In this document: piece by piece, positions 44,834 through 53,084 of the stretch
Layout: every line of letters starts with the position of its first letter
Numbering within the stretch: the first letter of the stretch is position 1
NCBI GenBank assembly: GCA_004172935.1
Contig: SDZD01000003.1
Coordinates: 62,001 to 126,000 of the forward strand
Reading direction: 5' to 3'
Length of the DNA: 64,000 nucleotides
DNA from: a bacterium
GTDB taxonomy: Bacteria; Armatimonadota; Abditibacteriia; Abditibacteriales; Abditibacteriaceae
The notes under the pieces: model-generated
Seen by the model: the letters and a program-made list of their open reading frames with translations, nothing else
Told to the model about the DNA's origin: nothing
The model's database searches: none
Made by a program: the position numbers and the translations under genes

Positions 44834-45412
44834 ATGAAAGCCCTGAACTTCGAACTCCAAAACCTGCAAACGCGCGCTGGCGCTCACTCCGCTGCGCGGC
44901 GTTTTGAACACGCCGCGCATTTGCTGGCCTCAGCTCAACTCGAAGAGCGTCTGGCAGGTGTGTCTTTAAGTTCGGCTCTGTGGAACGAAGACCTGTCTTT
45001 TGGTGAAGCTGTCGAAGAAATGCTGTCCGCGTTCGTTCGCCGCCGTACGCAACATCGCACTATAGACGAATCACGCTTGCCCACCGATGTCGCGGTTGCT
45101 CTGTCGGCTTTAGGGCGCCGTCCTGTACTGTTTCAGAGCCGTCCGCTCGATTTATCGAACGTGCGTCTTGCTGGCGTTGAGTGGCCCTTCGCGCGTTTAA
45201 ATGGCGCTCACCTCAATGGGGCCGACTTGCGCGGTGCGCTATTGGTGAACGCCGATTTGAGCGGAGCGTGGCTCCGTGGTGCCAACTTAAATCTTGCCAA
45301 CCTGGATGGTGCCAATTTGTGCGGCGCCGATTTACGCGGCGCTCGTGGCTGCGATGCCTCCCAGTTGCGCGGTGCCATTGGCGACAACAAAACGCTGTGG
45401 CCCGTCCTGTAA
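44834..45412 (+). CDS. Soluble pentapeptide-repeat protein, paralogue of the previous gene
   Basis: 192 residues; GGAG lies 8 bases before ATG 44834. The N-terminal half repeats the helical module of the upstream protein (LLASAQLEERLAG, MLSAFVRRRTQH, ALSALGRRP) but has no membrane helices. The C-terminal half has about a dozen A(D/N)LxG pentapeptides. It starts 21 bases after the previous gene and ends 18 bases before murQ. Confidence 0.87.
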   Translation: MKALNFELQNLQTRAGAHSAARRFEHAAHLLASAQLEERLAGVSLSSALWNEDLSFGEAVEEMLSAFVRRRTQHRTIDESRLPTDVAVALSALGRRPVLFQSRPLDLSNVRLAGVEWPFARLNGAHLNGADLRGALLVNADLSGAWLRGANLNLANLDGANLCGADLRGARGCDASQLRGAIGDNKTLWPVL

Positions 45413-45430
45413 GCGCCACACTGAAGGGTG

Positions 45431-46207
45431 ATGCCCGATTTGTCGCAACTGCCTTCAGAGCAAATTAACCCACTGACGCGCGAACTATCGCGCCTACCAA
45501 CTCTCGAAGCGCTTCAACTCATTAACGACGAAGATCAGAAAGTGGCTCTGGCCGTGCGCGCCGTTTTGCCGCAGGTTGCTGCCACCGTTGATGCCATCGC
45601 TCCCAAACTCCAAGGCGGTGGGCACCTGTTTTATATCGGCGCCGGAACATCGGGGCGCCTCGGCGTCGTAGACGCCAGTGAATGCCCGCCAACTTTCGGT
45701 GTTCCCCACGATTTGGTGCAAGGACTGATTGCGGGAGGACGCGAAGCCGTCTTCCGTTCGCAAGAGGGCGCCGAAGATAGCTACGAAAATGGCGTGCGTG
45801 ACCTCCAAAACGCCGGATTTAACTCAAACGACTGTTTGGTTGGCCTCGCTGCTTCAGGACGTACCCCTTACGTTTTGGGCGCCCTCGACCATGCACGCTC
45901 TATTGGAGCCTTCTGTGCGGGCATATCGGTTAATCCCGAATCGGAAATGAAGAATCGCTGCGATATTTACATCGCGCCCTTCGTCGGCCCTGAAGCGCTG
46001 ACAGGTTCAAGCCGTATGAAAGCTGGCACTGCCCAAAAACTGGTGTTGAACATGATTTCTACTGGGGTGATGCTGCGCCTGGGGCGAGTGGACGGAAATT
46101 TGATGACGCATCTGACGCCCTCGTGTGAAAAATTGGTGGATCGCGCGCGTCGTATTCAAGAATTAACATCGCGTGGTGATACTGCCACCGACCCTACGAC
46201 TTTATGA
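45431..46207 (+). CDS. murQ: N-acetylmuramic acid 6-phosphate etherase (short form)
   Basis: 258 residues from ATG 45431. MurQ cleaves the lactyl ether of MurNAc-6-P in peptidoglycan recycling. The SIS fold has FYIGAGTSGRLGVVDASECPPTFG, VRDLQNAG, GLAASGRTPYV and PEALTGSSRMKAGTAQKLVLNM; the catalytic Glu is in RSQEGAED. The protein stops soon after GNLMTHLTPSCEKLVDRARRI, without the ~40-residue helical (UBA-like) C-terminus of usual ~300-residue MurQ. The stop overlaps the next ATG. Confidence 0.93.
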   Translation: MPDLSQLPSEQINPLTRELSRLPTLEALQLINDEDQKVALAVRAVLPQVAATVDAIAPKLQGGGHLFYIGAGTSGRLGVVDASECPPTFGVPHDLVQGLIAGGREAVFRSQEGAEDSYENGVRDLQNAGFNSNDCLVGLAASGRTPYVLGALDHARSIGAFCAGISVNPESEMKNRCDIYIAPFVGPEALTGSSRMKAGTAQKLVLNMISTGVMLRLGRVDGNLMTHLTPSCEKLVDRARRIQELTSRGDTATDPTTL

Positions 46208-47112
46208 TTCGTCCTGTTACCGTTGCACCTTCCTCCATCCCTCAAAACGCCGATAAGTTGACGGTGTTGCCATTTTCCGATTTACACCTGCCCAAACCAC
46301 AGGCGCGCATCATCCTTTCTAATCGCGATTACCTCAATCGCGCCGATTTTGTGGTGTTCATGGGCGACATGGTGCGTTGCTACGCCACCTTGCGCGAATA
46401 CGACGCGGTGCGCGATTTCGTGGAACGTTTAGAGCGCCCTTTCACCGCCGTCGCGGGCAACCACGAGTTCTATTTTCAGACTTTCGAGGAAGATACGCCC
46501 TTCTATGGCGAGATATGGAATCAGGCCGATAACGAGGAACAGCGCGACAAGTTGGATATGTTCCTTCGCTTTTGGCGACTCGAATCGCTATGGAGGGTTT
46601 CCGAGTCGCCGCTGGGCCGCTTCGTGTTCCTGAGCCTCGATTCGATTGAAACGCAGAAGCAGGAAGTGTTGTCCGATCCTCAACTCGCGTTTCTAGAGCA
46701 ACAATTGGACACCGACAAGCCACTATTCATCTGGTGTCACGCGCCTTTGGTGTTGGATACGCGCCTCGACCTCGTTTATTACGACGAGGAGCGCTCTGCT
46801 TCCATCGAGCCAGTCGGTGCGCTGAAGAGCGCTTTATTGAAGCGTGAAACGCCCACTTTCTGGATGTCGGGCCACATTCACTTGCATCCTTCACACTATC
46901 TTTTCGCGCCTTATCGCGCAGGTGGCAACGTGTGGCAGATTCATTGTCCCGATTCGCGTTCCTATGGGCGCTTGCTGCGCGAACACCGTGTTCCGCAGAT
47001 GTATCAGGGCGTGTTCTCGCGCCACCTCGAAATCGAGGCGTCGGGCGTGTCGTTTATAACACATTCTCACCTTGATAAGAGCGACCAGGAGACCTTTAGG
47101 GTAGATTTTTAA
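46204..47112 (+). CDS. Metallophosphoesterase
   Basis: 302 residues. Calcineurin-like metal motifs are intact: FSDLHL, MGDMV, AGNHEF, WCHAPL and SGHIHLHP. The ATG overlaps the murQ stop by 4 bases, so translation is coupled, and only 3 bases separate its stop from rmlB. Substrate unknown; the linkage to cell-wall and sugar-nucleotide genes suggests a phospho-sugar or lipid-linked substrate, but that is inference. Confidence 0.92.
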   Translation: MIRPVTVAPSSIPQNADKLTVLPFSDLHLPKPQARIILSNRDYLNRADFVVFMGDMVRCYATLREYDAVRDFVERLERPFTAVAGNHEFYFQTFEEDTPFYGEIWNQADNEEQRDKLDMFLRFWRLESLWRVSESPLGRFVFLSLDSIETQKQEVLSDPQLAFLEQQLDTDKPLFIWCHAPLVLDTRLDLVYYDEERSASIEPVGALKSALLKRETPTFWMSGHIHLHPSHYLFAPYRAGGNVWQIHCPDSRSYGRLLREHRVPQMYQGVFSRHLEIEASGVSFITHSHLDKSDQETFRVDF

Positions 47113-47115
47113 GCG

Positions 47116-48129
47116 ATGAAAATTCTCGTTACCGGCGGAGCCGGTTTTATCGGTTCCAACTTCGTCCGTCTGGTCGAATCTGAAAAACCCGACTGGCAAG
47201 TCGTTGTAATCGACAAATTGACTTATGCCGGACGCCGCGAGAATCTGGAACACACGCGCGCCGAGTTCGTTGAGGGCGATATTTGCGATCCAGCCATCGT
47301 GTCTCAGGCAATGGAAGGCTGCGACATGGTCTTCAACTTCGCTGCCGAGTCGCACGTTGACCGCTCGTTAATGGGCGACCCCAACTTGGCGGGCGCCTTT
47401 GTGCAAACAGATGTCTACGGCGTGTATGTGCTGTGCGAGGCCGCCAAGCGCGCTGGCGTCGAGCGCTTCATTCAAGTTTCCACCGACGAGGTGTATGGCG
47501 ATGTTCATGATGGTTACTCGGTCGAAAGCGACCCATTGGAGCCACGTTCGCCCTATGCGGCCAGCAAAGCGGGCGGCGAGCTTATCGCGCGCTCCTATGG
47601 CATTTCGCACGGCTTGCCAGTGATTACCACGCGCGGCTCGAACACCTTCGGCCCTTACCAATTCCCCGAAAAGCTGATTCCTCTGATGGCGACCAATGCT
47701 ATTGATGATGGCGCGCTTCCCATCTATGGCGACGGTTTGCAGCGCCGCGACTGGATTTATGCGCTCGACCATGCGTTGGGCATCCTCATCGCGGGTGAGA
47801 AAGGCACTCCTGGCGAAGCTTATAACGTTGGTGGCGGCAACGAGCGCTTCAACAAAGATGTGGTCTTTGAGATCTTGCGCTTGCTAGACAAACCTGAATC
47901 GCTGATTCGCCACGTCGAAGACCGTGCCGGACATGACCGCCGTTACGCGCTCAACTTCGACAAAATTAAATCGCTGGGCTATGCGCCGCGCTTTGATTTT
48001 GAGTCGGCACTGGAAGCGACTGTGCGTTGGTACCAGGAGCGACAGGATTGGTGGCGTCCCATCCGCGATGGCGAAGACTATCGTGACTACTACAACCGCC
48101 AATATAGCGCGCGTTTGGCTAACGGCTAA
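47116..48129 (+). CDS. rmlB: dTDP-glucose 4,6-dehydratase
   Basis: 337 residues. Rossmann start ILVTGGAGFIGSNFVR, FNFAAESHVDRSL, ISTDEVYG-type VSTDEVYGDVHDG, YAASKAGGE (Tyr-Lys), RGSNTFGPYQFPEK, and RDWIYALDHA are RmlB hallmarks. It converts dTDP-glucose to dTDP-4-keto-6-deoxyglucose, the entry to rhamnose and other deoxyhexoses. It is the last gene of the pentapeptide-murQ operon and is followed by a terminator; rmlC and a sugar C-methyltransferase lie 4-5 kb downstream. Confidence 0.96.
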   Translation: MKILVTGGAGFIGSNFVRLVESEKPDWQVVVIDKLTYAGRRENLEHTRAEFVEGDICDPAIVSQAMEGCDMVFNFAAESHVDRSLMGDPNLAGAFVQTDVYGVYVLCEAAKRAGVERFIQVSTDEVYGDVHDGYSVESDPLEPRSPYAASKAGGELIARSYGISHGLPVITTRGSNTFGPYQFPEKLIPLMATNAIDDGALPIYGDGLQRRDWIYALDHALGILIAGEKGTPGEAYNVGGGNERFNKDVVFEILRLLDKPESLIRHVEDRAGHDRRYALNFDKIKSLGYAPRFDFESALEATVRWYQERQDWWRPIRDGEDYRDYYNRQYSARLANG

Positions 48130-48143
48130 ACCTTCGAATAAAC

Positions 48144-48174
48144 AACCCCCGAAATTAAATTTTTCGGGGGTTTT
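48144..48174 (+). terminator. Intrinsic terminator after rmlB
   Basis: 11-bp stem (48144-48154 with 48162-48172), 7-base loop, ending in GGGGGTTTT. Confidence 0.9.
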
Positions 48175-48383
48175 CACTTCTTTTGGGACAGAAGCCAATT
48201 CAATTTGTTGATGGCAGTGGAAGGCTTTTACGGATTGAGCGTGGAAGTGCCATTTTTCTCAACTTTTTCATTTATGCCCTCTGAGTTGGATTGGTTAAAG
48301 TCCGATTTGTGGCACTTATACGCGATTTTATATGGCGTTTGAATGTGAAATTTTTGTGTTGGTGTGCCTCATGTCCTTTCGGG

Positions 48384-48389
48384 TATAAT
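48384..48389 (+). promoter_or_regulatory. TATAAT box 7 bases before a start codon
   Basis: A perfect -10 box, TATAAT, is followed by GGCGTAT and then ATG 48397. A -35 box is weak (TTGGTG at 48359-48364, 19-base spacer). With this geometry the mRNA would begin at the ATG itself. Confidence 0.55.
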
Positions 48390-48396
48390 GGCGTAT

Positions 48397-48735
48397 ATGA
48401 AGCAAAAAATCGTCGTCTTCGTTGGCCTTGCCTGCACCGTTGGCTGTTTCGCCTATGTCTACGGACGGCAAAATAAGGTGGATGTTCAGGGTGAAATTGA
48501 GTCAGCTGGTTTAGCTCAGAAAACCACCATTGATTCTGAACTCTTTGAGCCGATATTTGGCTCTTATTCTAAAGTTGCAACTGGGGATTCGAATATCAAA
48601 AAAGCTGTGCAGATCGCTTGGAACGATGCTCGCAAAGGAAATTACGCGGTGTTTCTCGCTCTTCTGGCAGTGCAGAATCAGCAACTGATCGAGCAGAACC
48701 AACGCATGATTAGCCTGATGGAAAAGAAAAAGTAG
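48397..48735 (+). CDS. Small membrane-anchored protein of unknown function
   Basis: 112 residues from ATG 48397 (ATG 48388 lies inside the -10 box). An N-terminal helix (IVVFVGLACTVGCFAYVYG) is followed by about 85 polar, mostly helical residues ending in a Glu/Gln-rich coil and Lys tail (LIEQNQRMISLMEKKK). No family recognised. It stands alone between the rmlB and rpmE terminators. Confidence 0.6.
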   Translation: MKQKIVVFVGLACTVGCFAYVYGRQNKVDVQGEIESAGLAQKTTIDSELFEPIFGSYSKVATGDSNIKKAVQIAWNDARKGNYAVFLALLAVQNQQLIEQNQRMISLMEKKK

Positions 48736-48905
48736 AGTAGAGTGAGTAGAGGCTGATTCCCTATCGCTTCAAAAGAAAGGATAGCTGCACAGCGACTCCT
48801 TTTTTAGCATGTCTACTCCATACGTTGCTATTCGTTTCTAGCTACCATATGAGGACTTTTCCCTCTAACACTTGTACAACAGCGAATTTAGCTGTCTATA
48901 GACGA

Positions 48906-48941
48906 CAAAACGCCCCCGCGTGTTCACGCAGGGGCGTTTTG
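48906..48941 (-). terminator. Terminator of rpmE
   Basis: 17-bp inverted repeat with one mismatch (48906-48922 with 48925-48941); on the minus strand the stem ends in GTTTTGTCGTC. It lies 12 bases after the rpmE stop. Confidence 0.82.
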
Positions 48942-48953
48942 CTGTTTGGGTTT

Positions 48954-49229
48954 TTAGCGGCGTCCGCTTTTAGCAGCGGGAGTACCGCCATCGACGCGGC
49001 GCGAGTTGAAGCGGTCTACGCGGCCAGCAACGTCCAGGATGGTCTTTTTGCCGGTGTAGAATGGGTGGGAAGCGCTGGTGATGTCGAGTTTCATCAAACC
49101 GGCTTCGGTGCCATTTTCAAGAGTGGTCATCTCGCGCGTGCTCGCTGTCGAGACGGTTTCAAAGCGCGTGCCAGTTGACAGGTCAACGAGAACGACGGGT
49201 TTCAGTTCAGGATGAATTCCTTTTTTCAT
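48954..49229 (-). CDS. rpmE: 50S ribosomal protein L31, zinc-free type
   Basis: 91 residues from ATG 49229, with AAGGA about 10 bases upstream. MKKGIHPELKPVVLVDLSTG and SHPFYTGKKTILDVAGRVDRFNSR are L31 signatures. The CxxC pairs of zinc-binding L31 are replaced (VDLST, SASHPF), so this is the C-minus form. Monocistronic with its own terminator. Confidence 0.93.
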   Translation of the reverse strand: MKKGIHPELKPVVLVDLSTGTRFETVSTASTREMTTLENGTEAGLMKLDITSASHPFYTGKKTILDVAGRVDRFNSRRVDGGTPAAKSGRR

Positions 49230-49343
49230 ATCTATCTTTCCTTCGGCCCGTAAGAGCCGCTGTGTGTCAGAACAAGCTTTCCAACTTCGGGCCAAATAGT
49301 TTGCGTGATTTATACCCTCGCGCGCAAATACTGCCTGACCTTT

Positions 49344-49362
49344 TTGTGATGTTTAGTCACAA
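49344..49362. promoter_or_regulatory. Palindrome TTGTGA-N7-TCACAA
   Basis: Perfect 6-bp arms around 7 bases, similar to a CRP/FNR half-site pair but with one base more spacing. It lies between rpmE and a small plus-strand gene and may be an operator for either. No CRP-type regulator was seen in the window. Confidence 0.4.
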
Positions 49363-49393
49363 ACAAGATGGCGTAGACGAGCAAACTAGGCAC

Positions 49394-49624
49394 ATGGATT
49401 CCCCCAATTACTCCATTGCAGCTCTTTGGCAAGTAATACAAGAATGCCCACGCCCCGAAGACGTGGCAAATATGGTCTTGCGGCTACTGGAATCGCAACT
49501 CTCCATTTCGCAAAAAGCACAAATCGCGCTGGCGGCGCGTGGCGCTCTGATTCGCGGCGGAAACTTTGGTTTTTCGTCGATGAGCCAACGAAAACTCTCC
49601 ACATCCCTTGAGATAAGTTCCTAA
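49394..49624 (+). CDS. Small hypothetical protein
   Basis: 76 residues from ATG 49394 (ATG 49349 is possible but lies in the palindrome). Mostly helical (YSIAALWQVIQECPRPEDVANMVLRLLE, KAQIALAARGALI), no membrane segment. Codon use fits the surrounding genes. Evidence is only frame openness and composition, so it may not be real. It converges on the GH-like gene with a 5-base gap. Confidence 0.4.
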   Translation: MDSPNYSIAALWQVIQECPRPEDVANMVLRLLESQLSISQKAQIALAARGALIRGGNFGFSSMSQRKLSTSLEISS

Positions 49625-49629
49625 TCCAA

Positions 49630-51579
49630 TTATTTGTCGATAGTGGCGCTGATGATGTTATTGGTTTCGTCGGATTCGCTGATGCGGTTCACGTCATCTA
49701 CAAAGGCTTGAATGCGGTGGTGCCCCGGTGAGACGCGCCACGTGGATTTTCCATTCGGGCCGTTATTAGAGCGCACTGTGACCGAGGCGCCGGGGACGAG
49801 TGCTCCCTGAAAGGTATCTGACCACGCCATGAACTCGCTGTCGAGCGAGAAGGCGACGCCGTGCGCGAGGCCCGCCGGAGTTGGGGCATTGCCGCGATTT
49901 TCGATGGTGGCTTCGAAATGGGCGTCGGAGCCAAGAGCGTCCTCGCCCGCGACCAGACCGACACGGGTAATGACCAAATCGGGGCTTTCATTCTTGGTCA
50001 GCGCGACGATGGTGGTGGGTTTCGAGATGTTGCCCGCAACGTCGTAGGCCCGTACCTCGTAGGTGTAGCCGATCTGTGGGGCGAGTTTGTCTTCGCTGAA
50101 GGTTATTCCGGTCGTGCGACCCAGTTGCTGGCCAAGGCGTGATACGAAATAGCCCATGACACCTCTGCTGGGAGCTGGCTTCCACGAGATTTTGACCGTG
50201 CTACCCGTTGTTTCCGCCGATAGTTCGGTGGGAGCAGGGACCACTAAATTGGTTCGCGTTGGCGGAGGGGTTGAGATTTTGAGCGCGACTATTTCGTCGG
50301 GGATGTCGAGGCGCAGTTTGAGGTGCCCTGGTCGGAAAATTCGGCTCAGAACAGGGGAGGTAGGGACGGGTTTATTGTCGCTGACGCGAACTGCAGTTAC
50401 TTGCGCGGGGGCAGGGAGGGTTACCACGACGCTGGCGGGCGGAGTTTCGATGGGTTTCTGTGTTTTGATGTCGAAGCTCTGAACTTCGCGCCACAGCAGG
50501 AGATAGTAGTCGCCGTTGGATTTTTGGAGCAGGGTTGAGCGGAGGTCTTTGGTGTCGCCTTCGAGGTCGAAATCGAGGGCGCGGGGAGAAAAGTTGGAGT
50601 TGGGCTTATCCCAGGTTTTGGTGGCGGGGTTCCATTTGGACTCACCGAGGAGCGAAATGAGGTTTTTGAGGGCTGTGTAGGCGGGTTTGGGGGTGAAATC
50701 GCGATGCACAAGGCCGAAATTGGCTTCGGCGTTGGCTTGTTCGTTAGGGAATTCATTCAAGAACTCATAGGTGAAGGTGCGGCGTATGCCCGCATTGAAA
50801 TAGACGGCGAAGTGACGCGGGAAGTATTTGGCGCCTGTGGCTTCGGGGATGCCGGGTTGCACGCCGCCGAGCGTCATGTTGGCGCTGAGGGCGTTGTGGT
50901 AGCCCGATTCGGTGACGATGATGGGCTTGAGAACGGCGTTTGGCCCTTGAAGGCGCGCTGAGTTACGGATGTTATTGTTGATGTCGCTTTCGAGCGACTC
51001 GGAGGGTTTGTTGCCGCCCGCGTAAGGGTGCATAACGCGGAAGTCGAAGGAGTTGAGCGGGGCTAATTTCGCGTTCGAGTCGGGTTGGGCGGTGGAGGGG
51101 GCGATGACGCTCAGCGATTTGGTGGCTGGGTCGGATTTTACGGCGTTGTAGAGGGCATCTTGATAGAGCCTGGTGCCTTCGGGAAAGGTTTTGCCCTCAT
51201 AGTTGGAGTTACTAGCGAAGATGTCAACCTCGTTTGGCCCTTCGATGGCGTCGAGGAAATCGCGGGACTCCACGATGGATTGGAGTTGGGCTTTGATGTC
51301 GCCGGGGCCGAAGATGGCGGTGGTTTTGATGCCGTACTTATCGAAGAGTTCGCGGTCGCGTGGGTGCAAACCATCGCGGATATGGCGCACGCCGAGTTGG
51401 GACAGCAACGCGGAGGCGCGGTCGAAGTTAGCGTAGGGGGTGTCGTTGTAACTCCAGTGGGTGCAGACGCCGATGGAGTCGACGAAATCGTCGGATCTGG
51501 CGGCGGGAACCGGAGAAGAGAGGGCAGGCTGTGCCAGAGCTGCGCCGAGGGCGAGTAGGGAGAAGAAAGCAAATTTCAT
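49630..51579 (-). CDS. Secreted clan-A-like glycoside hydrolase with FnIII and CARDB domains
   Basis: 649 residues from ATG 51579. A signal peptide (KFAFFSLLALGAALAQPALS) precedes a TIM-barrel-like domain (about 30-340): ASALLSQLGVRHIRDG, the acid/base Glu in IEGPNEV, HPYAGG, and a nucleophile-like Glu in IIVTESGYHN. A beta module follows, then a fibronectin type III domain (about 455-545, PTELSAETTGSTVKISWKPAP) and a C-terminal CARDB domain (LVITRVGLVAGEDA, VSPGHHRIQAFVDD, ISESDETNN). Substrate unknown. Confidence 0.8.
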   Translation of the reverse strand: MKFAFFSLLALGAALAQPALSSPVPAARSDDFVDSIGVCTHWSYNDTPYANFDRASALLSQLGVRHIRDGLHPRDRELFDKYGIKTTAIFGPGDIKAQLQSIVESRDFLDAIEGPNEVDIFASNSNYEGKTFPEGTRLYQDALYNAVKSDPATKSLSVIAPSTAQPDSNAKLAPLNSFDFRVMHPYAGGNKPSESLESDINNNIRNSARLQGPNAVLKPIIVTESGYHNALSANMTLGGVQPGIPEATGAKYFPRHFAVYFNAGIRRTFTYEFLNEFPNEQANAEANFGLVHRDFTPKPAYTALKNLISLLGESKWNPATKTWDKPNSNFSPRALDFDLEGDTKDLRSTLLQKSNGDYYLLLWREVQSFDIKTQKPIETPPASVVVTLPAPAQVTAVRVSDNKPVPTSPVLSRIFRPGHLKLRLDIPDEIVALKISTPPPTRTNLVVPAPTELSAETTGSTVKISWKPAPSRGVMGYFVSRLGQQLGRTTGITFSEDKLAPQIGYTYEVRAYDVAGNISKPTTIVALTKNESPDLVITRVGLVAGEDALGSDAHFEATIENRGNAPTPAGLAHGVAFSLDSEFMAWSDTFQGALVPGASVTVRSNNGPNGKSTWRVSPGHHRIQAFVDDVNRISESDETNNIISATIDK

Positions 51580-51854
51580 TGGGTGAGATTTGGAAAACGG
51601 GATGGTGAGAAAGTTACCCATCGCCAATTTGTGGGTATTCACCAATTGAGGTGATGTGTTCCCAATTGGATTGTATATGTTGGCGGGCACAGGATGACGC
51701 CGCTGACGCATCCTTACCCCCGCTATGGTTTCATCTAATTCTATCGTCTGTCCTACCCGGCTTTGGGCATTATTACCAAGATGAGAGGCGGACGATTGAA
51801 TGGGTGGGAATTGGGGAGAAGCACGAAAGTCTGGTAAACCAACAGCTCTATTTC

Positions 51855-53084
51855 ATGTCCCAGCTCACGTGTCGCTTCTGCGCTACACCGCTTCATTATT
51901 CCCTTGTTGATTTAGGGATGTCTCCGTTGTCCAATTCTTACGTGCCTGTGGCAGAGTTGGACCTGATGGAAGCGTTTTATCCCCTGCATGTGCGCGTTTG
52001 CGACAAGTGTTTTCTGGTGCAGTTGCCGGAACTTCAAACGCCGGAACATATCTTCCGCGACTACGCTTATTTCTCTTCGTATTCCAGCTCGTGGCTCGAA
52101 CACTCGCGGCTGTATGCCGAGAAGGTGACGGCGCGTTTTGGGCTGGATAAAAGCAGCCAAATTATTGAGGTCGCCAGTAACGACGGCTATTTGTTGCGCT
52201 TCTTTCAGCAGAAGGGGTTGCCTGTGCTGGGAGTGGAGCCAGCCGCTAACGTGGCCGAGGTCGCTCAAGGTGTGGGCATCCCAACCATCGTGAAGTTCTT
52301 TGGCGTCGAGACGGCTAACGAACTGGTGGAAAGTGGTTATCGCGCCGATTTATTGGTCGCTAATAACGTGATGGGGCATGTCCCCGATTTGAATGACTTT
52401 ATTGGTGGGTTGCAATTGTTGTTGTCTCCTACTGGCGTATTGACGGTGGAGTTCCAGCATGTGCTGCGCCTGATGGAGAACAGCCAGTTCGACACCATTT
52501 ACCACGAACATTTCTCATATTTGTCGTTGCTTACCATCGAGAAGATGTTCGAACATCATGGACTACGAGTTTTCGATGTCGATGAGCTTACGACGCATGG
52601 CGGGTCGTTGCGGGTTTATGCTTGCCGCGCGGAGAACACCGAACTGAGCGTTGGCCCTAATGTGGACATCGTGCGCGAAGCGGAGGCCGACCTGAAATAC
52701 ATGGAGACGTATGCGGCGTTCAGCGAACGGGCGCATCAGGTGCGCTATGGCCTGCTCGAATTTCTCATCAATGCGCGCCGCGAGGGCAAAGTTGTGGTTG
52801 GTTATGGCGCTCCGGCCAAGGGGAACACGCTGCTGAACTCGTGCGGTGTGCGCGGCGATTTGTTGCCTTATACCGTCGATTTGAGTCCGCACAAACAGGG
52901 ACTGTTCCTGCCGGGGACGCACATCCCGATTTTCGCTCCCGAACATATCGAGAAGACGAAGCCTGACTACGTGTTGCTGTTGGCGTGGAACTTAAAGGAC
53001 GAAATTATCGCGCAGATGAGCGGCATACGCGCATGGGGTGGGAAATTCGTTGTGCCTATTCCGCGCTTGGAAGTGATCGAGTGA
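51855..53084 (+). CDS. Sugar C-methyltransferase (TylCIII/NovU-type)
   Basis: 409 residues from ATG 51855. An N-terminal zinc-binding segment (CRFC...CDKCFLVQLPEL), a SAM-binding Rossmann fold (IIEVASNDGYLLRFFQQKG), DTIYHEHFSYLSLL and a C-terminal domain (VGYGAPAKGNTLLN) match C-methyltransferases that methylate C3 of dTDP-4-keto-6-deoxysugars (PF08421/PF13489/PF08484). It overlaps the rmlC start, so the two are coupled. This implies a branched deoxyhexose in the surface glycan. Confidence 0.9.
   Translation: MSQLTCRFCATPLHYSLVDLGMSPLSNSYVPVAELDLMEAFYPLHVRVCDKCFLVQLPELQTPEHIFRDYAYFSSYSSSWLEHSRLYAEKVTARFGLDKSSQIIEVASNDGYLLRFFQQKGLPVLGVEPAANVAEVAQGVGIPTIVKFFGVETANELVESGYRADLLVANNVMGHVPDLNDFIGGLQLLLSPTGVLTVEFQHVLRLMENSQFDTIYHEHFSYLSLLTIEKMFEHHGLRVFDVDELTTHGGSLRVYACRAENTELSVGPNVDIVREAEADLKYMETYAAFSERAHQVRYGLLEFLINARREGKVVVGYGAPAKGNTLLNSCGVRGDLLPYTVDLSPHKQGLFLPGTHIPIFAPEHIEKTKPDYVLLLAWNLKDEIIAQMSGIRAWGGKFVVPIPRLEVIE

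Noticed and set aside
48381..48396. ATG 48388 as start of the small membrane protein
   Set aside because: It lies within the TATAAT box, so the ATG at 48397 is preferred.
41801..49400. oriC with DnaA boxes
   Set aside because: Intergenic parts were read for TTATCCACA-like boxes and none clustered; dnaA, dnaN and rpmH are absent.
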